Shown: positions 16,504 through 25,109 of the stretch, piece by piece
Layout: every line of letters begins with the position of its first letter
Numbering within the stretch: the stretch's first letter is position 1
Source: Novosphingobium sp. 17-62-19
GTDB taxonomy: Bacteria > Pseudomonadota > Alphaproteobacteria > Sphingomonadales > Sphingomonadaceae
Assembly: GCF_002256775.1 (NCBI RefSeq)
Contig: NZ_NCII01000008.1
Coordinates: forward strand, 1-50,795
Length of the DNA stretch: 50,795 nucleotides
Direction of reading: 5' to 3'
Notes under the pieces: model-generated
What the model was told of the DNA's origin: nothing
The model's input: only the letters and a program-made list of their open reading frames with translations
The model's database searches: none
Made by a program: the position numbers and the translations under genes

Positions 16504-16533
16504 ATGGGGGTCAGCATCGCTGCTGGCCCCCAT
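16504..16533. terminator. 13-bp hairpin downstream of the CHRD gene
   Basis: ATGGGGGTCAGCA (16504-16516) pairs with 16521-16533 with one G-T pair around TCGC. It starts 48 nt after the CHRD stop. No clear T-run follows on either strand, so its role as terminator is likely but not certain. Confidence 0.55.
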
Positions 16534-17212
16534 TCTACGTCCGCATTGGCTTTCTTGCTTCGCGACTGCTCGGGCTCTTCTTTCGTGGCCGACCGTTGCG
16601 GGCCTTCCATCGTCCGATACACCTTCGCTTGCCGAGCGACTTGTGCTTGCTGCATCTGTTCAGACGTCGTCCGGGGCGCGAAGCCCCTGGGCTGCTGCCG
16701 ATCCATGCTTTCGCACAGGTCCGCGCCGCTATCTGTCCATCTGCCCGCTGGTATGGTCTGTGCTGGGCACCGACCGCACTCTGCATCTTCGCGACTGCCT
16801 TAGGCTGCTTTTGCAAACTGCCTGAAAAAGCCGTTCGTGGGCGTTACCTCCGCTCCGTGACCTCGCTTTCGGCAGTGTTCGCACACAACCGGATTAAATC
16901 CCGCAGGAAGGGTGGAATGCCTCGCGTCGCTTTCTCTGTGCTGCTTTGCGCTGGTTGCAGGCCAAAGCCCTTGCCGCGCATTGCTTCCTTCAAGAAAGTG
17001 CCGTCGGGCACTCCATTTCCGATCATGAAAGCTGCAGTTTCGCGCATCCGCGGGTCAGCCCGAAGGTGACTGCTAGTTGGTTACACTGAAAACTATCTAT
17101 GCTCGCACCAAGTTGCATAATTCTCTTGAAATTCAGAAGCTTTCACTCCGAACTTCGAGACCGTCTGCACTCTCGACACACAAAAGCTGCGCCTCTTGAG
17201 CGAGTCGCGCAA
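16534..17212. other. About 0.7 kb without a convincing gene; possible gene remnant on the minus strand
   Basis: No ORF here resembles a known family. On the minus strand a short frame at 16844-17047 (67 codons, MRETAAFMIGNGVPDGTFLK) and later frames to about 16500 have plausible amino-acid composition but are broken by stops and frame changes, as in a decayed gene. A plus-strand frame of 200 codons (16467-17069) has Cys/Arg-rich, protein-unlike composition and is rejected. From 17060 on the sequence becomes AT-richer. An untranslated RNA is another possibility. Confidence 0.35.
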
Positions 17213-17214
17213 GC

Positions 17215-17247
17215 AAAAAGTGCGGGAGTTATCCACAGCCCCCGCAC
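17215..17247 (-). terminator. argG terminator containing a DnaA-box-like loop
   Basis: Read on the minus strand, GTGCGGG (17247-17241) pairs with CCCGCAC (17226-17220), followed by TTTTT (17219-17215). It lies 45 nt after the argG stop. The 14-nt loop contains TTATCCACA on the plus strand (17229-17237), identical to a consensus DnaA box. Confidence 0.75.
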
Positions 17248-17291
17248 CTTTTGGTGGATAGTTTTGTGCAGTGCCAAAAGCGGTGGTGGCG

Positions 17292-18506
17292 TCAGCGGCC
17301 TTGCTGGGCCAGCAACCGGAGGCGGAGCGCATTGAGCTTGATGAAGCCTGCCGCGTCCTTCTGATCATAAGCGCCCGCATCGTCCTCGAACGTCACGTGA
17401 CGTTCGGAATAGAGGCTATCGGGCGACTTGCGGCCGACGACCGTGGCGCTGCCCTTGTAGAGCTTAAGGCGCACGGTGCCGTTCACACGGGCCTGCGAGT
17501 GGTCGATGGCTGCCTGCAGCATCTCACGCTCTGGTGCGAACCAGAACCCGTTGTAGATCAGCTCTGCGTACTTCGGCATCAGCTCATCCTTCAGGTGAGC
17601 CGCGCCGCGATCAAGCGTGATGCTTTCGATCCCACGGTGCGCGCGGGCGTAGATCTCACCGCCGGGTGTTTCATACATGCCGCGGCTCTTCATGCCGACG
17701 AAGCGGTTTTCGACCAGATCCAGCCGGCCGATCCCGTGCTTGCGGCCAAGCTCGTTGAGGGCGGTGAGCAACGTGGCGGGTGACATGGCCTGCCCGTTAA
17801 GCGCGACGCCATCACCCTTTTCGAAATCGACGGTGATGTATTCGGGCACGTCCGGCGCGTCTTCAGGATTGACGGTGCGCGAATAGACGTAGTCCGGGGT
17901 TTCTTCCCACGGATCTTCCAGCACTTTGCCTTCGGACGAGGTGTGGAGGAGGTTGGCGTCGGTCGAGAACGGGCTTTCGCCGCGCTTGTCCTTGGGCACC
18001 GGGATCTGGTGCGCTTCGGCCCACGCGATGAGCGCGGTGCGGCTGGTCAGATCCCATTCGCGCCACGGTGCGATGACCTTGATGCCGGGTTCCAGCGCAT
18101 AGGCGGAGAGTTCGAAGCGAACCTGATCATTGCCCTTGCCCGTGGCGCCGTGCGCAACGGCATCGGCCCCGGTTTCGCGCGCAATCTCGATCAGGCGCTT
18201 GGAAATGAGCGGGCGGGCGATTGACGTACCCAGAAGGTAATCGCCCTCGTAGCGGGCATTGGCGCGCATCATCGGGAACACGAAATCGCGCACGAATTCT
18301 TCGCGCAGATCGTCGATATAGATGTGCTCGTCGGGCACGCCCATGAGCTTTGCCTTGGCGCGTGCAGGCTCCAGTTCCTCGCCCTGTCCGAGGTCTGCGG
18401 TGAAGGTAACCACCTCGCAATTATAGGTGACCTGAAGCCACTTGAGGATGACGGAGGTGTCGAGACCGCCGGAATAGGCGAGAACGACCTTCTTGATATC
18501 GGACAT
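17292..18506 (-). CDS. argG: Argininosuccinate synthase
   Basis: A 404-residue enzyme that joins citrulline and aspartate with ATP to give argininosuccinate in arginine biosynthesis (cytoplasm). The N-terminal ATP-pyrophosphatase loop [15 protein letters not shown] is intact, followed by family signatures [32 protein letters not shown] and [10 protein letters not shown]. The ATG at 18506 gives the family length and has GGGGAG upstream; an upstream extension to 18569 is not homologous. It is monocistronic here, with its own terminator. Confidence 0.98.
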   Translation of the reverse strand: MSDIKKVVLAYSGGLDTSVILKWLQVTYNCEVVTFTADLGQGEELEPARAKAKLMGVPDEHIYIDDLREEFVRDFVFPMMRANARYEGDYLLGTSIARPLISKRLIEIARETGADAVAHGATGKGNDQVRFELSAYALEPGIKVIAPWREWDLTSRTALIAWAEAHQIPVPKDKRGESPFSTDANLLHTSSEGKVLEDPWEETPDYVYSRTVNPEDAPDVPEYITVDFEKGDGVALNGQAMSPATLLTALNELGRKHGIGRLDLVENRFVGMKSRGMYETPGGEIYARAHRGIESITLDRGAAHLKDELMPKYAELIYNGFWFAPEREMLQAAIDHSQARVNGTVRLKLYKGSATVVGRKSPDSLYSERHVTFEDDAGAYDQKDAAGFIKLNALRLRLLAQQGR

Positions 18507-18697
18507 GAGCGGAGCAACTCCCCTTGGAACACGCGCCGCGCGCCTATCAGGCGGGGTGCTACATCGCAACCTTTGCCGATCAATTCACTCAACATGTGGT
18601 TGGCGTCACAGTAGGGTGGCGATGGTGCAGGCTATGAGATGCCTGTCGGTCCGGGGATGGCCTCGCGATCAGGAGGCCCCGTTCGGGGAAACAGCAA

Positions 18698-19837
18698 ATG
18701 CCGATCAATTCAACGATCAGGATTATGGGCAGTGTGGGTGCGGGCGGGCGTAACACCGCGTCGGACGTCAAGACTGTTCAGCAGCGCCTCAATGATTTGA
18801 TGCGGCCTCCGCGGGTGAAGCTTGCAGTTGACGGAGTTGTCGGCCCGAAGACCAAAGGGATGATCGGCGATTTTCAGAAGGTTGTGGTTGGCCTGCGTTC
18901 ACCTGATTCGCGCGTTGACCCCAATGGCCGCACGCTGGCGGCGCTGAATACGGCCCAGTCTGAAAACATCTGGGCCGGGCAAAGCGTTGCGCCACCGCCA
19001 GCAGCAGGTACTCTGCCAGGTATGCCGGGCGCGGGGAACGGGACGGGCAAGGTCACCGGGCTTTCTCCGGTTGAACAGCAGCGGCTGGACACCTTGCGCG
19101 CGCAATTGAAGACACGGACCGACAGCGCTCCTGCGATCGATTTTCTGGCCTATATCGCCAGCAACGAAATTCAGACGCTGAAAATGATCCTGAATGCGCA
19201 AGGTGCCGCGCAGTATGCCGTAGAGGCGTTGATGGGGATCAAGAACGCCTTGAAGGTGGGGTTCACCTCGCGCGATATTGTCACTATCCTGACCAGCCGG
19301 GCCATCAGGCTTGATACGGCGCTGGAAATGATGCGGTCATGGGGCAGCGCCACCAAGGTGGTCAGCGTATTGAAATCCCTCGGCTCCATCGCTCTGGTGG
19401 TGCAGGTTCTGGCGACCGGCGCAGTGGTGATCGATCATTTCCGTGCAGGCCGTTTTGGTCCCGGCTTTTCCGAGATCTATGCCACAGCCATCGGCGCGGC
19501 AGTGCCATGGGGCGGGTTCCTGAACGCGATGCAGGAAATGCTCTATGCGGCAAATCCTGCTGCAGCGAGCGATCCGCGCTTTGGCACGGCATTCCGCTAT
19601 CTGCTGGCGATTGACCCCATCGGCGCGGGCAAGACGGCTGTAGATACCGTGGCCACATTTACCGAGCTGGCGATGAAATCGCTGTTTGGTGGCAACATTC
19701 GCGGCAACGAAGTGGATGAGCTGATCGAGCGGATGCGTGCCAGCCCGATGAAGTTCTGGGTGGAGATCGGCGAAAGCTCGGGCAACTGGATGGGCGACCG
19801 TTTTGGCGACTGGTGGTATCGCAACGTTCTATCGTGA
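18698..19837 (+). CDS. Peptidoglycan-binding-domain protein with hydrophobic helical C-terminal half
   Basis: A 379-residue protein without signal peptide. Residues about 20-75 resemble a peptidoglycan-binding (PG_binding_1-like) repeat: DVKTVQQRLNDLMR, LAVDGVVGPKTKGMIGDFQ. A Pro/Gly/Ala linker (about 90-118) leads to a mainly helical region with several hydrophobic stretches (SIALVVQVLATGAVVI near 230, IYATAIGAAVPWGGFL near 265) and an ending rich in Trp (WMGDRFGDWWYRNV). Such a layout fits a cell-wall-directed or membrane-active protein delivered by another system, but no secretion genes are adjacent. GGGGAA precedes the start. Function unknown. Confidence 0.8.
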   Translation: MPINSTIRIMGSVGAGGRNTASDVKTVQQRLNDLMRPPRVKLAVDGVVGPKTKGMIGDFQKVVVGLRSPDSRVDPNGRTLAALNTAQSENIWAGQSVAPPPAAGTLPGMPGAGNGTGKVTGLSPVEQQRLDTLRAQLKTRTDSAPAIDFLAYIASNEIQTLKMILNAQGAAQYAVEALMGIKNALKVGFTSRDIVTILTSRAIRLDTALEMMRSWGSATKVVSVLKSLGSIALVVQVLATGAVVIDHFRAGRFGPGFSEIYATAIGAAVPWGGFLNAMQEMLYAANPAAASDPRFGTAFRYLLAIDPIGAGKTAVDTVATFTELAMKSLFGGNIRGNEVDELIERMRASPMKFWVEIGESSGNWMGDRFGDWWYRNVLS

Positions 19838-19863
19838 ACGGCCGATCAGGGTGAGGGTGTTGG

Positions 19864-20841
19864 CTATTGGCCGAAATCCGGCAGTGGCTTGTCCTTGTAC
19901 CACGCGGCCACTTTGCCAAGGTTCTCATGGTGTGCCTCACGATAGGCCCACCACATGCTGGCAATGCCGTCCGCTAGTGCTTCCGGGATGAAGCGTTCGA
20001 TAGGTTGGGTGGCAAAGTCTGCATCGTGTGCGTGTTCGGCCATTCGGCGGATATAGGTGCGCGTCATGTCGATCAGGGCAGGGCTATAGCCGCCGCGCGC
20101 GATTATCGCCGGGTCGCCATGGTTGGGCAGGATGTGGGTGGCCCCCCATTGCTTCATGGTCGCCAGATTGCGGTACTGATCGGGCAGGGTTTGGGGCGCG
20201 GCAATGAAGGTGAGGGTGTCCTCCAGCGTGTCACCCGCCAACAGGAGCCGATCCTGCGGCAGGTAGGCAACCAAGCCATCGTCGGAATGGATATTCACGG
20301 GCCGAAGTTCGACAGCGTAGCGACCGACTGTGACGGTGATGGGCGCAGATATGGCAATGTCGGGCAGGTTGAGCGGCGCGATGGCGGGCAGGCCTTGGAG
20401 TGTGCCGTCTTCGATGGCTGCTTGGTGCTTCACCAGTTGGGCACGCGTCTTGTCGGTCGCGATGACGGTGCTGTCGGCGTAGACCGCGTTGCCGCCGATG
20501 TGATCGAGATGCCAGTGGCTGTTGGCGACAGTGAAATGGCGGACGCCGGCTTTCTCCAGCCAGTTGCGTACGAAGCGTGCCTGTTCGACGCTGGGGTAGG
20601 TGTCGTAAACCAGAGCCTCATCGCCATCGTGGACGGCAAAGGTGGCCACGCCAACATAGTTTGCACCATGATCGGCCCAGGTGGCCTTTGAAAGATCCAC
20701 GCTGCCCTCGGCTGGCCTGCCATCATAGAAAGCGACAACGTGGTCGTTGATGCGCATGACGCGGATGTCAGGCTCTGCGGCAGATGCAGGACAGGTGACG
20801 ACGAGCGCGAGCGTTGCGAGGTAAAGAAATCTGAATGTCAC
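19864..20841 (-). CDS. Exported MBL-fold metallo-hydrolase
   Basis: A 325-residue metallo-beta-lactamase-fold enzyme. It starts at GTG 20841 because GGAG lies 7 nt upstream and the protein then begins with a signal peptide (FRFLYLATLALVVTCPASA). Zinc motifs are present: HWHLDHIGG, LLLAGDTLEDT and the distal NHGDP. A periplasmic hydrolase is expected; the family includes B-type lactamase relatives, lactonases and glyoxalase-like enzymes, and the substrate cannot be fixed. It lies downstream of the antitoxin/toxin pair on the same strand but 91 bp away. Confidence 0.9.
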   Translation of the reverse strand: MTFRFLYLATLALVVTCPASAAEPDIRVMRINDHVVAFYDGRPAEGSVDLSKATWADHGANYVGVATFAVHDGDEALVYDTYPSVEQARFVRNWLEKAGVRHFTVANSHWHLDHIGGNAVYADSTVIATDKTRAQLVKHQAAIEDGTLQGLPAIAPLNLPDIAISAPITVTVGRYAVELRPVNIHSDDGLVAYLPQDRLLLAGDTLEDTLTFIAAPQTLPDQYRNLATMKQWGATHILPNHGDPAIIARGGYSPALIDMTRTYIRRMAEHAHDADFATQPIERFIPEALADGIASMWWAYREAHHENLGKVAAWYKDKPLPDFGQ

Positions 20842-20931
20842 GCACGTCTCCGCTCTGGTGTGAGAGGACGCTAGGGGGTGTCGATGTAGGCCGAAATAAG
20901 CCGAACCACGCAACGCGTAGCGAAATTACGT

Positions 20932-21324
20932 TCAGCCCGCAGCTTTTATGTGGAGACGGAACCAGTCGGCGAGTTCGTCCTCGGTCAATTCTCCGGCTGC
21001 GAGGGCGAGTATGGCAACAACAACTTTTGCATCGCTGGCATCAAGGATATAGCCGTTCAGCACCAGAAATGTTTCCGCGATGACGGCTGCGGTTCGCTTG
21101 TTCCCGTCCACGAAAGGATGGTTGCGGGCGATACCCCATGCATAAGCAGCGGTCAGTGCGGCAACATCTGGTTCCTCATACTGCGCCAGATTCAGCGCGC
21201 GTGCCATCGCGCATTCAAGCAAGCCTTGATCGCGGACGCCATCTGGACCACCATGTTCGGCCAACTGCTCAGCGTGCGCCGCGCGCGCGACTTCGGGTAT
21301 TACCCAGACCCAACTGTCCGCCAT
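20932..21324 (-). CDS. doc: Doc-family toxin (Fic fold)
   Basis: A 130-residue Fic/Doc protein with the signature HPFVDGNKRTA (His69 start), the motif HxFxDGNKR in which Doc proteins bind ATP and phosphorylate elongation factor Tu, halting translation. The N-terminal part (IPEVARAAHAEQLAEHGGPD, VRDQGLLECAMAR) matches the death-on-curing branch. Its start lies 2 nt after the antitoxin stop, so the two are co-translated. No membrane segment; cytoplasmic. The partner is AbrB-like rather than the classical Phd. Confidence 0.93.
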   Translation of the reverse strand: MADSWVWVIPEVARAAHAEQLAEHGGPDGVRDQGLLECAMARALNLAQYEEPDVAALTAAYAWGIARNHPFVDGNKRTAAVIAETFLVLNGYILDASDAKVVVAILALAAGELTEDELADWFRLHIKAAG

Positions 21325-21326
21325 GG

Positions 21327-21554
21327 TTACTTGGCCAGTTCGCGCAACGCTTGCTTGCGGCGTGCCATTACTTCGCGTGCGGCAGCCATCTGCGCGTCAA
21401 AGTCAGGTTCTTCGGCGCGCAGTTCAATGCCGCCCGGCGTGGTGACGACCGAAAGCATCTCACCCACCGAGGCGTTAAGGTGGGCAAGCAGTTCCTTGGG
21501 AAGGACGATCCCGGCGGAGTTGCCGATCCTGGTTATCTTTACAGTCGCGTTCAT
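21327..21554 (-). CDS. AbrB/MazE-type antitoxin
   Basis: A 75-residue protein with an AbrB/SpoVT swapped-hairpin DNA-binding N-terminus (VKITRIGNSAGIVLPKELLA) and a charged helical C-terminus (DFDAQMAAAREVMARRKQAL) that would clamp the toxin. It starts at ATG 21554; a TTG at 21572 is in frame but overlaps the promoter -10 element. It should neutralise the adjacent Doc toxin and repress its own operon through the palindrome just upstream. Confidence 0.92.
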   Translation of the reverse strand: MNATVKITRIGNSAGIVLPKELLAHLNASVGEMLSVVTTPGGIELRAEEPDFDAQMAAAREVMARRKQALRELAK

Positions 21555-21589
21555 ACGTACGTTATAACGCAATTGTCCGTTTTGTGCAA
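21555..21589 (-). promoter_or_regulatory. Promoter and palindromic operator of the toxin-antitoxin pair
   Basis: On the minus strand TTGCAC (21589-21584), a 17-bp spacer and TATAAC (21566-21561) form a sigma70-type promoter. The -10 lies inside the perfect 10-bp palindrome CGTTATAACG (21560-21569), and ACGTACGT is also palindromic. Only 6 nt separate the -10 from the antitoxin ATG, so the transcript is probably leaderless. Confidence 0.65.
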
Positions 21590-21608
21590 CTCCGCGTTCC
21601 AGAGCCGG

Positions 21609-22952
21609 TTACATATGCCGGTAGACCGCGCGTTCGTGGCTGAAGCACTTGAAGCCGAACACGCCATGGTAGCTGCCCATGCCGCTAGTGTTGACACCGC
21701 CGAACGGCAGGTTGTTCTCAAGATAGTGCGAGAATACGCCGTTGACCGTTACACCGCCCGAAGATGTGCGGGCCAGCACCTTCTCGACGTTGGCTTCGTC
21801 CTGACTATAGACATAGAGCGCCAGCGGTTTGTCGTGGGCCTCAATGTAGCCAATGGCCTGATCGAGCGTTTCGTAAGTCATCACCGGGATAACGGGCGCA
21901 AAGATCTCATCCTGAAGGATTGTCATTTGTGGAGTGACGTCGGTCAGCATGGTGGGGTGGACGGTCAGGTCGCCAGCCTCGAAGGTGCCACCTGCGGCAA
22001 CGGTTGCGCCCTTTTCCACCGCGTCATCGAACATCGCCTTCACGCGGTTGAAGTTCGCCGCGTTGACGATCTGTGCGATGCTGTCCTTCTTGAGCGCGCC
22101 TGCCGCGTCATAGAGGTTCTTCTGCACATTGGCGCGGAAGCCTTCGACCAGCGCGGCCTTCTTGTCTTCCTTTACGAAGACATAGTCCGGGCTGATGCAG
22201 GCCTGCCCGCCGTTGAATTGCTTGGCAGCGGCAAGCTGCGCAGCAACCAGATCAATGTCGGCGCTGTCGTCTACGATTACGGGTGATTTGCCGCCCAGTT
22301 CCAGCGTCACGGTGGTGAGGTGCTTGGCAGCAGCGGCCATCACGATCTTGCCAACGCGCGGGGATCCGGTGAAGAAGATGTGGTTGAACGGCAGATCAAG
22401 CAGTGCCGTGGCGACCGAGACATCGCCTTCGAAAAGGGCCACGTCCTTTTCGTCAAAGGCTTCCTTGATGATGATCGCAGCGATCTTTGCCGTTGCAGGG
22501 CAGAGGTCGGTCAGCTTGACGATGCAGGTGTTGCCTGCCGCCACGGCAGCAGCGACCGGACCAAGCGCAAGGCCGAGCGGGAAATTCCACGGGCCGAGGA
22601 TCAGGCACACACCCCGTGCTTCGTAGTTGATCTGGGCGCGGTCCGCCGGGTTCATCGAAGTCGCCACCTCTACCGGTGCCATCCACGCGTCGAGGTTGTC
22701 GATATTGCGCTGAACGTTGGCTGTAACGTTCATCACTTCCGTGACGCGGATTTCGCCGACGGGCTTGCGCGTATCTTCGAGCACTGCGGCGATGATGTCG
22801 TCGGCGTGGGTTTCCACCGCAGTCTTGAGCTTTGCAAGCTTTGCCTTGCGTTCAGCTGCGGACGAAGCCTTCGCTTCCCATTGGTGTGCTTGCTGCAATG
22901 CGAAGATGCGAGCGATTTCGGCGGAAAGGTCGGCGGCGGTGGGGGCTGTCAT
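21609..22952 (-). CDS. Aldehyde dehydrogenase (coniferyl-aldehyde-dehydrogenase-like)
   Basis: A 447-residue class 3-type NAD(P)-dependent aldehyde dehydrogenase. Visible are the cofactor segment ILGPWNFPLGLALGPVAAAV, the general-base Glu in TLELGGKSPVIVDD and the nucleophilic Cys in NGGQACISPDYV. The overall length and C-terminus (YHGVFGFKCFSHERAVY) fit the membrane-associated or coniferyl aldehyde subgroup. It starts at ATG 22952 with AGGA upstream; the longer frame to 23117 has no homology. A palindromic operator-like site lies 29 nt before the start. The likely role is oxidation of aromatic or fatty aldehydes. Confidence 0.94.
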   Translation of the reverse strand: MTAPTAADLSAEIARIFALQQAHQWEAKASSAAERKAKLAKLKTAVETHADDIIAAVLEDTRKPVGEIRVTEVMNVTANVQRNIDNLDAWMAPVEVATSMNPADRAQINYEARGVCLILGPWNFPLGLALGPVAAAVAAGNTCIVKLTDLCPATAKIAAIIIKEAFDEKDVALFEGDVSVATALLDLPFNHIFFTGSPRVGKIVMAAAAKHLTTVTLELGGKSPVIVDDSADIDLVAAQLAAAKQFNGGQACISPDYVFVKEDKKAALVEGFRANVQKNLYDAAGALKKDSIAQIVNAANFNRVKAMFDDAVEKGATVAAGGTFEAGDLTVHPTMLTDVTPQMTILQDEIFAPVIPVMTYETLDQAIGYIEAHDKPLALYVYSQDEANVEKVLARTSSGGVTVNGVFSHYLENNLPFGGVNTSGMGSYHGVFGFKCFSHERAVYRHM

Positions 22953-22980
22953 CGGTGTGGCATCCTGCAAAAGTTTGTTC

Positions 22981-22995
22981 GTTAGGTTAACTAAC
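22981..22995. promoter_or_regulatory. Operator-like palindrome upstream of the aldehyde dehydrogenase
   Basis: GTTAGGTTAACTAAC has palindromic ends (GTTAG/CTAAC). Fourteen bases match TTAGGTATACTAAC at 30742-30755 except for the two central ones. This size and symmetry suit a TetR-family repressor. Confidence 0.5.
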
Positions 22996-23073
22996 AAGTG
23001 CTGCATAGGATGGCAACGCCCGGACTTACGTGTCACCAGGGTTTTCGCAGGGCGAAACGGACACAGACCACTC

Positions 23074-24348
23074 CTATTCCGCTGCTTTGCGTTCCAGATG
23101 CCACTCTGGCGCTTCATCCAGCGCCGCCAGCCTCGCCCATTCCTGCTGCATGTAGTCGCGCGTCATTGGCAGGGAACTTCGGCGCTTTACGCTTTGGATA
23201 TGGAAATTGACCATGCTGCCGTGGCGGAAGCTCTGTTCGGCTCCGGCAAGATAGAATTGCCACATGCGGAACAGGCGTTCATCATAAAGGGCGACAATTT
23301 CGTCGCGGTGCATCGTGGCACGGCGATACCATTCGGCCAGAGTGTAGGCGTAGTGGTATCGCAGCACCTCGACGTCGCCCACTTCCCAACCGTTGCGTTC
23401 AAGCGCAGAGACAAGCTCGCTCATTGCCGGGATATAGCCACCGGGGAAGATATACTTCCGCGTCCATTTGTCGGTGGTGCCGGGCGCACCCTTTCGGCCA
23501 ATGGTGTGGGTCAGCATGATGCCGTCGGGATCGAGCAGGTCGTTCGTCTTGGCAAAATACTCGCCAAAATTGGGCGCGCCGACGTGTTCGATCATGCCGA
23601 CGCTGGTTATGCGGTCGAACTGGCCTGTGACGTCGCGGTAGTCGATCAGCTGGAACTTGACCTTATCGGCTACGCCGGCGGCTTCGGCACGTTCGTTGGC
23701 GAACTTGACCTGATCGGGCGCGAGGGAAACCCCCAACACTTCGCAGCCATAGTGGCGATTGAGGTAAAGCCCCAGCCCGCCCCAGCCGCAGCCGATGTCG
23801 AGCACGCGCATCCCTGCGCTCTGGCCGGGGATCAGCCGCAGTTTGGCAGCAATCAGCGCCTTCTTGTCGACTTGCGCGCGCTCCAGCGAATTGGACGGAT
23901 CGCGGAAATAGGCCATGGTATATTGCCGGTCTTCGTCGAGGAACAATTCGTAAAACTGGCGGGTCAGATCATAGTGGTGGACCACGTTCTTTGCGGCGCG
24001 TGCGCGTTCGTTGATCTGGTCTATTCTTGACAGCAGCTTGCTTGCCAGTTTGCGCAAACGGCCTTTGCGGTCAATCCCGCCTGCGCCGCTGGCATTGCCC
24101 ATCACAAACAGCACAAAATCGCGGATGTCGTGCGGCGGTTCAACCACCATGCGCCCATCCATATAGGCTTCGCCGGCCCCCACGCGAGGGTCGCGCGCGA
24201 TGTGCATGGCGGCTCCCTTGTCGGTGAAGCGGATGGTCAGCGGATCGGCGGACGGATCGCCATAAGTGTAGGCCTTTCCGTCATGGTCGATGATGTTCAG
24301 CCGCCCCTTGCGGATCAGCCGGGTGAGCATTTTGTCGAGCAACCACAT
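23074..24348 (-). CDS. cfa: Cyclopropane-fatty-acyl-phospholipid synthase
   Basis: A 424-residue SAM-dependent enzyme that adds a methylene group across double bonds of membrane phospholipid acyl chains. After an N-terminal domain of about 110 residues come NVVHHYDLTRQFYELFLD, the SAM loop VLDIGCGWGGLGLYL, the acidic motif around FDRITSVGMIEHVG, and the C-terminal YTLAEWYRRA and FRMWQFYLAGAEQSFR typical of the family. It acts at the inner face of the membrane. Its start has no close upstream neighbour on the same strand; a 155-bp gap separates it from the glycine-zipper gene. Confidence 0.96.
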   Translation of the reverse strand: MWLLDKMLTRLIRKGRLNIIDHDGKAYTYGDPSADPLTIRFTDKGAAMHIARDPRVGAGEAYMDGRMVVEPPHDIRDFVLFVMGNASGAGGIDRKGRLRKLASKLLSRIDQINERARAAKNVVHHYDLTRQFYELFLDEDRQYTMAYFRDPSNSLERAQVDKKALIAAKLRLIPGQSAGMRVLDIGCGWGGLGLYLNRHYGCEVLGVSLAPDQVKFANERAEAAGVADKVKFQLIDYRDVTGQFDRITSVGMIEHVGAPNFGEYFAKTNDLLDPDGIMLTHTIGRKGAPGTTDKWTRKYIFPGGYIPAMSELVSALERNGWEVGDVEVLRYHYAYTLAEWYRRATMHRDEIVALYDERLFRMWQFYLAGAEQSFRHGSMVNFHIQSVKRRSSLPMTRDYMQQEWARLAALDEAPEWHLERKAAE

Positions 24349-24502
24349 ATGCCGAATTTATGCCAAGTGCATTTTGTCGCAAGGGTTAATCGCTGAATTT
24401 TAGGGCATGAGTGCTTGACGAGGTGCGACAGAATTGATGGAAGAGGGCGAGGTCTTGCGACCCCACCCTTCGTTTGCGACCCGTTTTAGGGTGAGTTCCA
24501 GC

Positions 24503-24880
24503 TTATCGGCAGCGACCGCCGCTGCGCTCAATCTCACGGCCGAGAAGTGCGCCACCGGCAGCGCCGAGTAGCGTGCCCAGAGTACGGTCGCCCTGCGTAT
24601 CAATGGTGCGGCCAAGCAGTGCGCCGCCCGCACCACCGATGATCAGGCCAGTCGTGCCGTTGTTGCGCTTGCAGTAATAGCGCCCGTCGTTGCCGCGCCA
24701 GACCTTGTCGTTGCGCGAGATGCGGCGGGGTTGGACGTAGCGTCCGCGGTTGTCATACATACGGTCACCCTTGACCTTGTGGTAACCGTGGGCCGGTGCG
24801 TGGCGCGGCGGATCGGCCATGGCTGGGGCGGCTGGAATGGCGATTGCGGCCAGCACGGCGGCAAGAATGGTTTTCTTCAT
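24503..24880 (-). CDS. Exported glycine-zipper 2TM protein
   Basis: A 125-residue envelope protein. Signal peptide (MKKTILAAVLAAIAIPAAPA, cleavage near AMA-DP), a basic Tyr/Arg-rich part (KVWRGNDGRYYCKRNNG), then glycine-zipper repeats TGLIIGGAGGALLGRTID and LGTLLGAAGGALLGREIE. This two-helix zipper occurs in many small outer-membrane or periplasmic proteins of unknown role. AAGGGAG precedes the ATG at 24880. A 16-bp tandem repeat lies upstream. The two Cys in the mature chain are widely spaced. Confidence 0.9.
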   Translation of the reverse strand: MKKTILAAVLAAIAIPAAPAMADPPRHAPAHGYHKVKGDRMYDNRGRYVQPRRISRNDKVWRGNDGRYYCKRNNGTTGLIIGGAGGALLGRTIDTQGDRTLGTLLGAAGGALLGREIERSGGRCR

Positions 24881-24906
24881 GGGTTGCTCCCTTTGAAATC
24901 TGCAAT

Positions 24907-24938
24907 CCGACATGCGGACTTGCCGACATGCGGACTTG
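24907..24938. repeat. 16-bp tandem repeat, two copies
   Basis: CCGACATGCGGACTTG occurs twice head to tail, 27 nt upstream of the glycine-zipper gene start (minus strand). It may be a regulatory half-site pair or replication slippage. Confidence 0.6.
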
Positions 24939-25109
24939 ATCGAACAACGCCGACCATTGTGGTGTGATCCCCAACGCCAGATGAACGATCCGCTGGACTG
25001 GCACATTCGCGATGAAGCGGTCCGTAGGGGCGACCAAGTGTTTGGGAGGAAATGAAACTATAGGAATTCCTGAAAACGCAAGCCTGTGCGTGTCTCTGAT
25101 CTTTGCTCT

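Noticed and set aside
16467-17069. Plus-strand frame of 200 codons
   Set aside because: Cys/Arg/Leu-rich composition, no ribosome binding site and no recognisable family; overlaps a strong hairpin.
17229-17237. Replication origin
   Set aside because: A single DnaA box in a terminator loop, no cluster of boxes, no AT-rich unwinding element, and no dnaA or parAB genes nearby.
18574-18712. 14-bp direct repeat TGCCGATCAATTCA (18574-18587 and 18699-18712)
   Set aside because: The second copy is inside the coding start of the peptidoglycan-binding gene; likely chance or trace duplication, no mobile element between.
21138-24030. Two long plus-strand frames (21138-22286 and 22717-24030)
   Set aside because: Opposite to antitoxin, aldehyde dehydrogenase and cfa, all supported by motifs.
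24907-24938. CRISPR-like repeat
   Set aside because: Only two adjacent 16-bp copies without spacers.
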